Origin: Flavitalea plasmicola
GTDB lineage: Bacteria > Bacteroidota > Bacteroidia > Chitinophagales > Chitinophagaceae
Direction of reading: 5' to 3'
DNA: 64,000 nucleotides
Assembly: GCF_030546645.1 (NCBI RefSeq)
Contig: NZ_JAUOTO010000005.1
Span: forward strand, 682,001 to 746,000
How positions within the stretch are numbered: position 1 is the first letter of the stretch; each line of letters starts with the position of its first letter. The position numbers and the translations under genes were made by a program. The notes below the pieces were generated by a model. It worked only from the letters and a program-made list of their open reading frames with translations. It had not been told where the DNA came from and searched no databases. This document shows positions 7,180-16,211 of this stretch, one piece after another.

Positions 7180-10053
7180 TTACTGAACGGGAGATGACAG
7201 ACAGACCCGCACAGGTCCCAGCAGTCCCGATTCCAACAGCGGGGAGTCTTTGTCGAAGGGTTTGATGATCGCAAAAGTGAATGGTTTTGTCACGCCGGGC
7301 TGCTGATCGCCGATCATGCGGTTGGGCCAGAGGTTGGTGATTTTTATTTCGATGTGATTCATCCCGGGTTTTAATACGTCTTTTGTGTTCACCCGGAAAG
7401 GGGGCTTCCAAAGAATACCCAGAGACTTTCCATTTATCGATACTTCAGCGATCTCTTTTACGATTCCCAGGTCCAGGATTAACCTGGTGTTCGAACGAAG
7501 CCATGAGGCAGGCACGGAGATGTCGCGGGTATAGGTAGCAGTGCCGGAGAAATATTTTACACCTGCATCTTTTGAACGGGTCCAGGATTGAAGGCTGTCA
7601 AGCCTGATCTGTATGGGCGCCCCCCAATCCGGCGGAAACCTGACTATCCATGGGCCGGCGATTTTAGCCAGCAGCGTCTCTTTAAATTTCGGGGTTAGCC
7701 GGGTAGTTACCGACGCCGGACGGCGGAATACCACAAAGACAGATCCACGCGGATCTAAATGTAGTGGAACTGTTGTTCCCAGGCTGTCGCTGGTATATCC
7801 GGCAGGTTCGGTACTACCGTCATCAGGATGCCATAGCTCAGGTGATTTGTGCGCCACACGGAACCTCGCTTCAAAGTCCATGGGGACGGGGCGTTGATTG
7901 GCGATAAAATAAATATCCTCATCATTTGTCCGGCGGTGGATCCAGACAAGCGTGTCGTCTATTGCGACCCGTCCATAGCGAAAATCAGGCAGAACACCGA
8001 GTGAATCGAGCACCTCCTGTACAGGCGGACCGGAAAATACTTTTCCTTTTCCGTACGGATGACCCACCGGTTCATGATATCTTCTGATACCTCCGGCCCT
8101 GCCCCACACCGCTTTGACGATGGCGCGGATGCTGTCGTCTCCTGCCGGGTAGTCTGCCAGGCTGGGAGATTCGCCGGGCCGGGGCGCCAGAATAGTTGCG
8201 CCCGCTGCCACCAGTTCACGCAGCCTGCGTACGACGGGCAGTGTCAGTCTGGTAACATCGGCAGGAATGACCAGCAGCCTGTAGCTCATCCCGTCAGGGA
8301 GGACCAGCTGTCCGTCTCTTACCGAGAGGCGGCTCAGCAACACTTCCGTATTCAGCCAGTCATAGTCATATCCTATGGGCGGAGCGGGTGTGATGGCCTT
8401 CCAGTAAGGCACCACCACGGGTGCATCTTCGCCATAATAGTACAGGAGGTCGGCGGCAAACTGTCCCCGCTGAAGGAGATAGGAGCTTCGCGCCAGGTAG
8501 GAATTAAATGCGAGGGATTGTTCCCCCCAGGTATTGTTGCGGGTATAATTCTGGCCGGCACCGCTCAGCGTTACACCGGGCTTGTGGCTGTCATCTGTAA
8601 AGGGTTGGTGAGCGGAGGTATGGATCACAAACTGGTTGATTCCCTGGGCCATGGCCCAGTCGGCATAGGGCTTCAGGTCGTAAGGGCCCTGTGCCCACGG
8701 GGTCGTTTCGGTTGTCGTGAAAGCCTCGGCCGCAGCCAGGTTTTTGCCATAAATATGTGCGGCGGAGGCGGCTTCGCGCATGTCGGCCCTGTTTGTCTCC
8801 CTTCCACCCGGCAGCCGCCATGGCTCCAGGACGAATTCACCCATGGGGATGGCAACCTGCCCTTTGGCCTGCAGGCCATCGCCTGTAGTCGGTTGTTCAA
8901 CCCCGATAGCTTCGGCATAGACACCACGCAACCCTTTCATTTGAACATAATTGCTGATCACTCCAAAATGGTTCTCTGCTACCATGTCGGCGATGGTCCG
9001 GCGGAAGTCCCACAGGAAGCGGTCGCTTTCACCGGCACTGCCGGTGATAAAGCCGGCCAGCACAGGCAGGTAGGGTATGGGGTTATAGCCGCGCCTGCGC
9101 TGGAATTCCGGGATCAGCTCCTCTGTCCAGTTGCCAACGCCGACTTCCCAGCTGTCCATTAAGAAATATTGAAAGCTTTTGCCAAAGGCGGGCCCCAATG
9201 CGTCCGCGACGCGCCCCAGGTATTGGTCCAGGTAAGTTTCTGTATGTTGTCTGCTTAGTTTGTCCACTTCCAGGCCGTTTGATCCGGTTGAAGCAAAGCG
9301 GCTCTTTGTCCCGGTCAGGGCATACCCCATCCGCAGCACCACCCATCTTCCGGGAGGTATGGTCCATTGCAATGTCCCGTCGGTCTGCATATTTGCGGTG
9401 ATGTCTGTTACACCGTGGGGATCGATTGCCTTTTCTGGTCTGACTGGCGGGGTCGCTGCCCGCTGTGCATCCGGTGCGCTGACCCTGTATTGCGCTTTGT
9501 CCAGCAATGCCCAGACCCAGTCAGAAGGAGCGTCTGTGGTATCAGGGAGGCGGAACGCCAGTATTTTTGTGTCTGCATACCAGCCCGTTGGCTTCGGCAA
9601 TATGCCGGAAAAGCGCTGTGGCCCTGCTATCATAGTATCGCTGGATACGATCTGTTTCATTCCTTCTTCCGGCTTTACCCAGGGACTGCCGGACTCGCTC
9701 CAGCCGCCGCTGGAGGCAATGCCCAGGTCCAGGCCTAAGCGGTCTGCTTCGGCGCCTGCATAATGCAGGGCGTCTTTCCATCCGGGCGTCATAAAGGGAA
9801 TGGGTTTGTCCACTACCTGCGGCGTTCGCAGATCCACATCGAAGATCTGGGCGCCACCGATGCCGACCCTTTTCATCCATTCCAGGTCTGCGGTAATACC
9901 GGATTTGCTGATATTGCCATTCATCCAATGCCACCATACACGGGGCCTGGCTGATGATGGGGGCGTTTTAAAACCACTGTCAGGGGGGATTGTCTGCGCA
10001 GAACAAAATATCCCTGCAGTTATGGCTACGGACAACATCATTATCCTCTGCAT
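7180..10053 (-). CDS. Secreted GH106-type alpha-L-rhamnosidase
   Basis: 957 residues with a Sec signal peptide (MQRIMMLSVAITAGIFCSAQ). The early block RPRVWWHWMNGNIS followed by ITADLEWMKRVGIGGAQIFDV is the start of the glycosyl hydrolase family 106 barrel, and the TPGWKDAL, EADRLGL and SGGWSESG blocks fit too. The last about 150 residues form a beta-sandwich resembling a galactose-binding module (LDLGIVKEIAEVSINGKSLG, then LWPNRMIGD), the usual C-terminal arrangement. The family removes terminal alpha-L-rhamnose from plant or bacterial polysaccharides. It follows the GH9 gene by 66 bases on the same strand, so the two are probably co-transcribed. No T9SS C-terminal domain is seen, so it is likely periplasmic. 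Confidence 0.85.
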   Translation of the reverse strand: MQRIMMLSVAITAGIFCSAQTIPPDSGFKTPPSSARPRVWWHWMNGNISKSGITADLEWMKRVGIGGAQIFDVDLRTPQVVDKPIPFMTPGWKDALHYAGAEADRLGLDLGIASSGGWSESGSPWVKPEEGMKQIVSSDTMIAGPQRFSGILPKPTGWYADTKILAFRLPDTTDAPSDWVWALLDKAQYRVSAPDAQRAATPPVRPEKAIDPHGVTDITANMQTDGTLQWTIPPGRWVVLRMGYALTGTKSRFASTGSNGLEVDKLSRQHTETYLDQYLGRVADALGPAFGKSFQYFLMDSWEVGVGNWTEELIPEFQRRRGYNPIPYLPVLAGFITGSAGESDRFLWDFRRTIADMVAENHFGVISNYVQMKGLRGVYAEAIGVEQPTTGDGLQAKGQVAIPMGEFVLEPWRLPGGRETNRADMREAASAAHIYGKNLAAAEAFTTTETTPWAQGPYDLKPYADWAMAQGINQFVIHTSAHQPFTDDSHKPGVTLSGAGQNYTRNNTWGEQSLAFNSYLARSSYLLQRGQFAADLLYYYGEDAPVVVPYWKAITPAPPIGYDYDWLNTEVLLSRLSVRDGQLVLPDGMSYRLLVIPADVTRLTLPVVRRLRELVAAGATILAPRPGESPSLADYPAGDDSIRAIVKAVWGRAGGIRRYHEPVGHPYGKGKVFSGPPVQEVLDSLGVLPDFRYGRVAIDDTLVWIHRRTNDEDIYFIANQRPVPMDFEARFRVAHKSPELWHPDDGSTEPAGYTSDSLGTTVPLHLDPRGSVFVVFRRPASVTTRLTPKFKETLLAKIAGPWIVRFPPDWGAPIQIRLDSLQSWTRSKDAGVKYFSGTATYTRDISVPASWLRSNTRLILDLGIVKEIAEVSINGKSLGILWKPPFRVNTKDVLKPGMNHIEIKITNLWPNRMIGDQQPGVTKPFTFAIIKPFDKDSPLLESGLLGPVRVCLSSPVQ

Positions 10054-10119
10054 AATAATTTAATTATCAGGTACAAGAAACAATCGACAATAAAGAAAGT
10101 ACTACTTGCCCGGTGGCAA

Positions 10120-11967
10120 TTATTCCCGTAGTGCTACTGCCATCATATACCATGCAGCATGCGGCAGCCATTGCTCCGCCCATCGCCAGTCAGAGTCTTT
10201 GCCTGTGATTGCATAGGGAAGGTTCAGATCAATGTCTTCCTCATCATAAAGTCCGGATGTGATGCCGTTGACGATCCCGCCCGGCGCATTGGTATACTCG
10301 AAAGTGCCGAAGAAACCATAGGTGGGGTTGTTGCGGCCTGTGCCCTGAAGCATCGATGCGTCGAAGGGATTGAGGCCCAGTATCCAGTTCAGCTGATCCA
10401 GGGCGAAAGATTCTAATGAGTCGTGAAGAGGCTTGTCTTCCTTAAAGATGTTTGATGCCAGCCTGGCTGCCGCGGCCATGGAACCAAGCCGGGCATTCTC
10501 GCCCTGCCACCAGGGTGAAGCGTCGCTGCCGTGAGGAAAGAAAAAGGCGCTATGCCTCTTACCCAGCGTGTCCTGCGTCAATTGCCGGCTGTAGCCGAAG
10601 GGGTTGTTGACTTCGTTGGTGATGGTGAGCTCAAAGTTAATAGATCGTTTTACGGCGGCTTTGATCAGTTCCTGGACGGTTGGTTTTGCAAAGGGGTAGT
10701 AGGTCAGGAGACTTATCAGCGGGAGGCCGGCATCAGAGGGGTGGAAAAAGGGGCGATCGCCATCATCGGCACGCCAGTAGTCTTTGTAGTTTTGCCATTC
10801 AGTGAGTCTGGCCATAAGGTTTTTGGCTCTTTTTTCGGCGGCATTCTTGTAGGCTGGTTTATGGGTTGCTATGTACAGCTCTGTGGCCGCGCTGAGGGCG
10901 CAATAGTCGTCCAGGATATTCTCTTTCCCGTCATTGGTCATTCCGGCATTTTCTTTTTCCAGGAAGTTGAAAGCATTTTCGGCTGCTTTTAAGTAGTCCT
11001 GGGTGGTGTATTCTCCCGATATGCTGTCAGTTGAAGCTATGGCCAGGGCTGCAATGGCCATTCCCGCGCCGCTGCGGTAGCTGGATTGGTAGCTCCGCCA
11101 GGTATCTTTAACAGGGTCGTTGCCCCAGGAAGCGTCTTTGGAAACTTTGATCCTATAGCTTTTTTGTTCAGGTGAGATGCCTCTGTCTTTTGCCAGCTTG
11201 CCGGCGCCTGGAGCGCCGATGCTGCGATAGAACGATCCGTTCCTGGCCTGCACACGGACCAGGTAATCGGCTCCGTACATGGCTTCGTCCAGCAGTCGTC
11301 TGCGGAATTGACGAAAGTCCGTGCCTGGTCTTTCGCCGAGGAGCTTTTCGGTCTTTAGCAGGCTCCATACTGTCAGGGATACTTGCTGCGGATTGAAGTA
11401 AGCGGAGAAAGAGAGGTGGGAAAGGTGAATGCCATAGTCGCCTGTGGCGTCATACCAGCCACCGTGGACGTCCAGGGTGGCTGCGGTGATAGGGTTAGGG
11501 CCGGGCGCCTGTGGCGGAGCGGGCAGGTGATGGTCGGCCTGGTCGATCAGGCCGGCGCTGCGTTGTCCTTTAAAGTAGTAGATCACGTCAGAGAGGGTGG
11601 CTTTTTCCAGGACGTTCCTGCCAATGATGAATGGGTAGGAGGTGGTGGTCTTGCCTGGCAGGGAGAGCCGGATGGTGTAAGTGCCTTCGGTTTGCTGGCT
11701 GGTAAAGTCCAGGATCCAGAATGTCCAGTTCTTCCATTTGCTAACGGAGCCTTTATAGACGGGGATTCCCTGATAGATGGATTGGCCTGTTCGGGTGTCT
11801 ATAAGATTGAAAGCCGTTATTTCCAGCTTTTCTTCGGCCATGATGACGGCGTGCTTGGGAAGCGTGGCTTCATAGCCTACCTGGTTGGTGAGAATGCGCT
11901 GGGCTTTAAGGTTAAAGGCGATCTGGAGAAGGCATATGACTATGGTGGAACGTTGAAATAGGTGCAT
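10120..11967 (-). CDS. Glycoside hydrolase family 9 enzyme
   Basis: 615 residues: signal peptide, an N-terminal Ig-like CelD_N domain (residues about 22-115, beginning ILTNQVGYE) and then the (alpha/alpha)6 GH9 domain. The nucleophile/base region reads GGWYDATGDYGIHLS instead of the common GG.YDAGD, with D retained. The C-terminal block has LGLNPFDASMLQGTG and NLPYAITGKDSDWRWAEQWLPH, in which the late acidic residues fit the general acid position. GH9 enzymes are endoglucanases or, in the subgroup with CelD_N, exo-acting beta-glucanases or glucosaminidases. Substrate is uncertain. A good -7 box lies 17 bases upstream. Together with GH106 it suggests breakdown of a rhamnose-bearing glucan-like polymer. 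Confidence 0.85.
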   Translation of the reverse strand: MHLFQRSTIVICLLQIAFNLKAQRILTNQVGYEATLPKHAVIMAEEKLEITAFNLIDTRTGQSIYQGIPVYKGSVSKWKNWTFWILDFTSQQTEGTYTIRLSLPGKTTTSYPFIIGRNVLEKATLSDVIYYFKGQRSAGLIDQADHHLPAPPQAPGPNPITAATLDVHGGWYDATGDYGIHLSHLSFSAYFNPQQVSLTVWSLLKTEKLLGERPGTDFRQFRRRLLDEAMYGADYLVRVQARNGSFYRSIGAPGAGKLAKDRGISPEQKSYRIKVSKDASWGNDPVKDTWRSYQSSYRSGAGMAIAALAIASTDSISGEYTTQDYLKAAENAFNFLEKENAGMTNDGKENILDDYCALSAATELYIATHKPAYKNAAEKRAKNLMARLTEWQNYKDYWRADDGDRPFFHPSDAGLPLISLLTYYPFAKPTVQELIKAAVKRSINFELTITNEVNNPFGYSRQLTQDTLGKRHSAFFFPHGSDASPWWQGENARLGSMAAAARLASNIFKEDKPLHDSLESFALDQLNWILGLNPFDASMLQGTGRNNPTYGFFGTFEYTNAPGGIVNGITSGLYDEEDIDLNLPYAITGKDSDWRWAEQWLPHAAWYMMAVALRE

Positions 11968-11983
11968 AAAGAGGATGTTATAG

Positions 11984-11991
11984 CAAATATA
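11984..11991 (-). promoter_or_regulatory. -7 box of the GH9/GH106 transcript
   Basis: On the minus strand TATATTTG matches TAnnTTTG and is 16 bases upstream of the GH9 ATG, which implies a very short leader. No clear -33 TTTG at the usual distance. Confidence 0.45.
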
Positions 11992-12052
11992 TAGGTGTTT
12001 TTGGAGGCCTGATTGTAATGTATGATGGCACGGGTTTTTAGTAGATTGCAGG

Positions 12053-12412
12053 ATGATTTATCCCGAAAAGATAAAAAGCCGGAGAATTGTCCATGGGGCT
12101 GCTATTGCCGGCGCCCTGGCCGCTCTTCTTATGGCGCAGCTGCCGGCCAGTGATAATATCATTCTGGTGCCCATCGAGGTTATCATGGTCATCCGGCTGG
12201 GTGCGGTATTCCAGGTGGGTTTAAAAGATTCGATCTCGAAGGGCCTCTTCATCGGCAGCATTGCTACGATGATAGGTAGGGGTATTTCTGAATTCCTGAT
12301 AGGATGGGTGCCGGTTGCCGGCAATATCATCAACGCGCTGACGGCAGCTTCTGTTATTGAGTTTCTGGGTTGGGCGGTGGTGAAGGATGCTATGAAAAAT
12401 TATCGTCGATGA
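12053..12412 (+). CDS. Small membrane protein, DUF697-like
   Basis: 119 residues. Three hydrophobic segments alternate with glycine-rich turns (GAAIAGALAALLMAQLP, then VPIEVIMVIRLGAVF, then GWVPVAGNIINALTAASVIEFLG). The A.IPV../..G.....G.....PV.G...N..TA pattern recalls the DUF697 family, whose members carry glycine-zipper-like hydrophobic stretches. Function is unknown. It stands alone on the plus strand between the GH9 gene and the receiver-like gene, and its end overlaps the end of that convergent gene by 23 bases. The ATG at 12053 follows a GCAGG-like ribosome site. Confidence 0.6.
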   Translation: MIYPEKIKSRRIVHGAAIAGALAALLMAQLPASDNIILVPIEVIMVIRLGAVFQVGLKDSISKGLFIGSIATMIGRGISEFLIGWVPVAGNIINALTAASVIEFLGWAVVKDAMKNYRR

Positions 12413-13751
12413 ACAATACACCCTGGCGGCTGAGATGTCTGGCGAGTCTGGACTGGATCTCTGCAAGTAATGATTGCCTTACGCGGAACAGGGGGGTAAG
12501 GCCTTCCTGATTCAGCTCTTCAGGGGTGTCAATGGTATAGAAATATCTTAAATTTAAAACGAGCGCGTATACCTCATTGGCTATCTGAAATTTAGGCGAA
12601 ATAAAAACCGCTTCAGATCTTTCATCGATATTTTTTATGAGGCCACCAGGTATTAAAAAGCCTGAAACGACTTTGATATTCACGGACTTTTTCTGCACCA
12701 CATCACACAGGGGTGTCACAACCAGATGTAGCCTTTTCCACGACGATCTGATGGCATCTCTTATCTTGCTGCATATGCTTTCGAACTCTTTCTTCGGTGT
12801 GTCGGGATCCATTGCCTCTTTCACTCTGGCCCTGTTGAAAGAACTATTTAGTATTTCATTATACAACTTGTCTGCTGATGATCTGCTATTTTGAATTACC
12901 ATGCCGGAATATTCAATAATATTACTGTCATCCGAGAGTAAAAGCTTTTTATTGACTTTGTAAATACTGTTGGTGGCAAACTCCGGGTTATAGGACATCT
13001 CCCCAGGAGATGAAATGGTTGTATTGTTAACCGAATATTCTAAAGTGTCCGCAAAAACGTTATTCAGCGTTTGAAAGGCACTTCTGATCATTCCTTCCGG
13101 GGTGTCTGTTAAAGAAGTTTTTCCCGCAAAGCTCTTTCCCAGTCTTTTTATCAGGTAATTGGCATTATTCTTCCAGTCGGTGTGATAAGTGCTGAAAATA
13201 TCCTGCAAAGTTTTGTCGGCGGCATTGTGCAACAGATTTTCCCAGTCAATCAGATGCCTGTAAGCGGGCTCTTCCTGCAATTTCAGGGATATTGCCGCAA
13301 AGAGACCCTTTACTTTAGCGTCAAAATCTGGCATCCTGCTGCCGTCCATGGAGAAGTAGTCGGATTTATTCTGAGACAGCGTGGCTATCGGTTTCCTGTC
13401 AGACAGATCATTAGCGAAGATTTCATCTACCAGACCACCATGTTCTTCTTCGTGCCGGCTCCAGTAGATCAGCACCCAGGGGAAGTTCGATTTTGAAATA
13501 ACTCTTCCCAGCACGCCCACAAGTGGGCCTTTCAGCTGTTTAGCACTATAGCTGGCATTGCCGAGTAAATTGATATCCAGAAAGAGGATGCGGATATCAT
13601 TGCCTGCCTGATCTGGTTCCGGCAGATTGCGCAGCTCTCCTGTATAATGCATACAGGCGCATCTTTTTTGCGCAAGCACGTTCATCAATGGCTGAGCCTG
13701 CTCAACCTTATCATCAATAATGGCAATGCGTCCGTTCAGGGGGATGTTCAT
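12390..13751 (-). CDS. Receiver-like domain protein of the GHKL/Dcm/Z1 locus
   Basis: 453 residues. The first about 115 residues look like a divergent response-regulator receiver: RIAIIDDKVEQ (acidic pair D13/D14), then IRILFLDINLLG with D59 in the position of the phospho-acceptor, then a strand PWVLIYWSRHEEEH. The canonical Thr/Ser and Lys of receivers are not obvious, so phosphorylation is uncertain. The remaining 340 residues are mostly helical, with no DNA-binding or enzymatic motif that I recognise. It begins three bases after the stop of the histidine-kinase-like gene, so the two form an operon and probably a signalling pair. I know no named family for the C-terminal part. Confidence 0.6.
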   Translation of the reverse strand: MNIPLNGRIAIIDDKVEQAQPLMNVLAQKRCACMHYTGELRNLPEPDQAGNDIRILFLDINLLGNASYSAKQLKGPLVGVLGRVISKSNFPWVLIYWSRHEEEHGGLVDEIFANDLSDRKPIATLSQNKSDYFSMDGSRMPDFDAKVKGLFAAISLKLQEEPAYRHLIDWENLLHNAADKTLQDIFSTYHTDWKNNANYLIKRLGKSFAGKTSLTDTPEGMIRSAFQTLNNVFADTLEYSVNNTTISSPGEMSYNPEFATNSIYKVNKKLLLSDDSNIIEYSGMVIQNSRSSADKLYNEILNSSFNRARVKEAMDPDTPKKEFESICSKIRDAIRSSWKRLHLVVTPLCDVVQKKSVNIKVVSGFLIPGGLIKNIDERSEAVFISPKFQIANEVYALVLNLRYFYTIDTPEELNQEGLTPLFRVRQSLLAEIQSRLARHLSRQGVLFIDDNFS

Positions 13752-13754
13752 AGC

Positions 13755-15902
13755 TTATTTTTTGAAAGTCAACTGGATAATAGCTCCATTTTTAAAGTCC
13801 GGGGGAATGTCCAGATCTTCCGGGGACGGGAATAACAGTTTCCCGCCCTGCGAGGCCATGATCTCTCCCGCAATGTGCAGGCCCAGCCCCATGCCCCCCG
13901 GCTTGGCCGAGACAAAGGGCTCTGTGATATTCCCGGTCGGTATGAGAAACCCCGTTCCATTGTCAGCCAGAATAAGATGGAGATAGAGATCATCTTCCGA
14001 CAGACCCAGGTAAATTTTCTTTTCAAAAGACTGCTTTATTTCCTCTGCCTTTACTGTCTGCTGCTGCAGCCAGTAGATGGAATTATCTATCAGGTTCAGC
14101 AGCGTGCCTATCAGCAGGTTCCTGGCCACTTTTATCTGAACAGTTCCTTTGTAGTTTTTATACTCTTTGACCACCTCGATTTTATGAGAGATCAGCCGGT
14201 ATTCCGTATTGAAAAGGGACTGGTCGATGATCTCAACAATATTTTCACTGGTCTGCGCGGATCTCCTGACGATCTCCGCATATCCGTCTATCAGCGAAGA
14301 CAGGTGCTGTACCAGGTGTAATGCCCTCTCTGTAGTGCCTTCCGACTTCAATACCTTCTCTACCTCATTGATGATCTTTTCTGCCTCGTGCACCACTACC
14401 GACAGGCTCAATCCTGCGCCGGCAGCCTTCAGCAGATTGTTATTTACGAGCGTATAGTCAGCCTCTATTTTGTCGAGGTATTCCAGGATGCGCCGTCTGA
14501 CGGTGGGCTTTGACACATTTTTCTCGACATACTTTCTGGTTTCCGCGAGGAGGCTGGCCACAGGCTCGGACTTAGCTGTCGGGCCATATATCTCCTTTAA
14601 CGCCTTTTTATCATCCGCCCTCAGAGTTTCTACCAGGCCAAGGGCATGAAGTATGGCTTTCTTAAATGCCTGATAGGCGTCATTGTCCACAAAACCTTCC
14701 CGGTTCGTCTTTTCCTCCAGGTCCATGCTATCCTTGCGGTCTATGTGAACGACGCCCAGGATCAGGTTGTTACTGACGGCCTTGGCAGGTTGCTGAAACC
14801 TCCGGTAATCCAGTCCCAGCCAGTCGTTCTCCGGCTCCCCGTAGTCATATACACGCAGCCCGTCACGGAAGACCTTTACGCCGCCATTGGTGCGCATATA
14901 GTCTCTGAACCCTTTTTTGTCAGAGACACCCAGCTTCAGCACAAAAGCATCCAGGTCGAAAATGTACCCTTCAAATGTGATTTTTCCTATTCTGTAGTCC
15001 GATAGGGTCACATAGGCATCTTTCTGGTCTTCGTCATGGATTTTCAGGAATGTTTCGATCAGCGGATCGCCATCATTGATTTTCCGGGGGGAGATTTTAG
15101 GCATAGTGGGCCATGGAGTGAACTGGTAGTCGAAGGATGTAATCGACGATCCTTCCATGTCCACCTTGAATCTGAACAGCGCATATTCCCGGATGTCCTC
15201 CCATTTCAGCAGGCCCTGGAACCAGCCGGGCTTGTCGATGATCGAAAAGGAAGGCCTGAAGGTATCTATTTCATCAAAGGGGGAAGCCAGCGCTGTGATG
15301 GCTCTTTTGACTTCCCTGGCCATCGCCTTGTCCCATTGCTTCCTCAGCCGCCGGATGACTATCCGGGTACCGGTCTTATCGCCAGGGAAATCCTCGGGAT
15401 TCTCCCGCTCGAATATTTTTATGGGCACCTGTTCCAGGTACTTATGATTGTTGAAATCCGTCCAGTCTATGCGCACATAGACTTCCCTGCTGCCGGCGGA
15501 CCTTGTGGTCATTTCTATGACGTTTCCCAGCTTATGGGCGCCAAATCTGCCGATGCCTTTTTCGCCGATGGGCAGCCTGTGGTATCTCGGCGAAACCTCC
15601 AAGTTCTTGATTTTCTGTGATTTGAAGTCGCTGCCCGGCTCCAGCCAGACATTCTGCACCGTGTCAACGGTCATGCCATACCCGTCATCTTCGATAATGA
15701 TAGTCGCCTGATCCGGGATGTCCGGCTGGAACATAAGAATATCCACGATGGTGGCATCAGCATCATAGGCGTTTTTCACCAGTTCAACCAGCGCAATGCT
15801 CTCATTTTTTATCAGCTGGTCACCCAACTGAATCAGCAATCTGGCCCTTGGCCTGAATTGCGCCTTTATTTCCTTCCCGTGAGAATCCATTTCGTTTGCC
15901 AT
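13755..15902 (-). CDS. Protein with two GHKL ATPase domains (Hsp90/MORC-like plus histidine-kinase-like)
   Basis: 715 residues. Domain 1 (about 15-200) has an Hsp90/MutL/MORC-type Bergerat fold: N-box ALVELVKNAYDADAT (E40, N44, D47), G1 EDDGYGM (D73, G76) and G2 GEKGIGRFG (113-121). A middle region of about 250 residues resembles the transducer of GHKL ATPases. A helical segment then carries VVVHEAEK (H505-E506), placed like the phospho-acceptor of a DHp domain, followed by a second Bergerat fold: LLNLIDNSIYWL (N603, N607), ADNGTGF (647-652) and GGMGLGLHIAGEI (669-681). So an Hsp90-like ATPase is fused to a histidine-kinase core. No membrane segment or signal peptide: cytoplasmic. It is coupled to the receiver-like gene and divergent from the methyltransferase operon. 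Confidence 0.8.
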   Translation of the reverse strand: MANEMDSHGKEIKAQFRPRARLLIQLGDQLIKNESIALVELVKNAYDADATIVDILMFQPDIPDQATIIIEDDGYGMTVDTVQNVWLEPGSDFKSQKIKNLEVSPRYHRLPIGEKGIGRFGAHKLGNVIEMTTRSAGSREVYVRIDWTDFNNHKYLEQVPIKIFERENPEDFPGDKTGTRIVIRRLRKQWDKAMAREVKRAITALASPFDEIDTFRPSFSIIDKPGWFQGLLKWEDIREYALFRFKVDMEGSSITSFDYQFTPWPTMPKISPRKINDGDPLIETFLKIHDEDQKDAYVTLSDYRIGKITFEGYIFDLDAFVLKLGVSDKKGFRDYMRTNGGVKVFRDGLRVYDYGEPENDWLGLDYRRFQQPAKAVSNNLILGVVHIDRKDSMDLEEKTNREGFVDNDAYQAFKKAILHALGLVETLRADDKKALKEIYGPTAKSEPVASLLAETRKYVEKNVSKPTVRRRILEYLDKIEADYTLVNNNLLKAAGAGLSLSVVVHEAEKIINEVEKVLKSEGTTERALHLVQHLSSLIDGYAEIVRRSAQTSENIVEIIDQSLFNTEYRLISHKIEVVKEYKNYKGTVQIKVARNLLIGTLLNLIDNSIYWLQQQTVKAEEIKQSFEKKIYLGLSEDDLYLHLILADNGTGFLIPTGNITEPFVSAKPGGMGLGLHIAGEIMASQGGKLLFPSPEDLDIPPDFKNGAIIQLTFKK

Positions 15903-16211
15903 ACTGCGTTACATTGATCGATCCTGCTGAAAATTTGCGACCAATCTACGATTTACCTGGTTTTATAGAGATGATTGTTGTTTTTTGGCGCCATTTAATA
16001 CAGTACAAAGATTATAAAAATAAATATATATGCCGGCCCCTCGAATTTACAAAATGAGTAATTTATCATCCGTACCGGATTCCCCTTCAGGTGTTTTAAC
16101 GGTATTTTCGGTTATGTACGCCATTTCTTCAATGATAAAAAGTAAATTCCGTTTTCGTCTCAAAAGAGTAATATTTGCCAAATTTTTTAAGAACAACTAA
16201 ATCGCACCAGC
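15903..16211. promoter_or_regulatory. Divergent promoter region between kinase-like and methyltransferase operons
   Basis: 309 AT-rich bases between two start codons facing away from each other. Both directions show a near-consensus -7 element with one extra base: TAATCTTTG on the minus strand near 16009-16018, and TAATATTTG on the plus strand near 16169-16177, about 35 bases before the TTG start of the methyltransferase gene. I see no convincing -33 boxes, no strong palindrome and no small gene. The shared layout suggests that both arms are controlled from here. Confidence 0.4.

Noticed and set aside
8059..9162. 367-codon plus-strand frame
   Set aside because: Antisense shadow of the GH106 gene.
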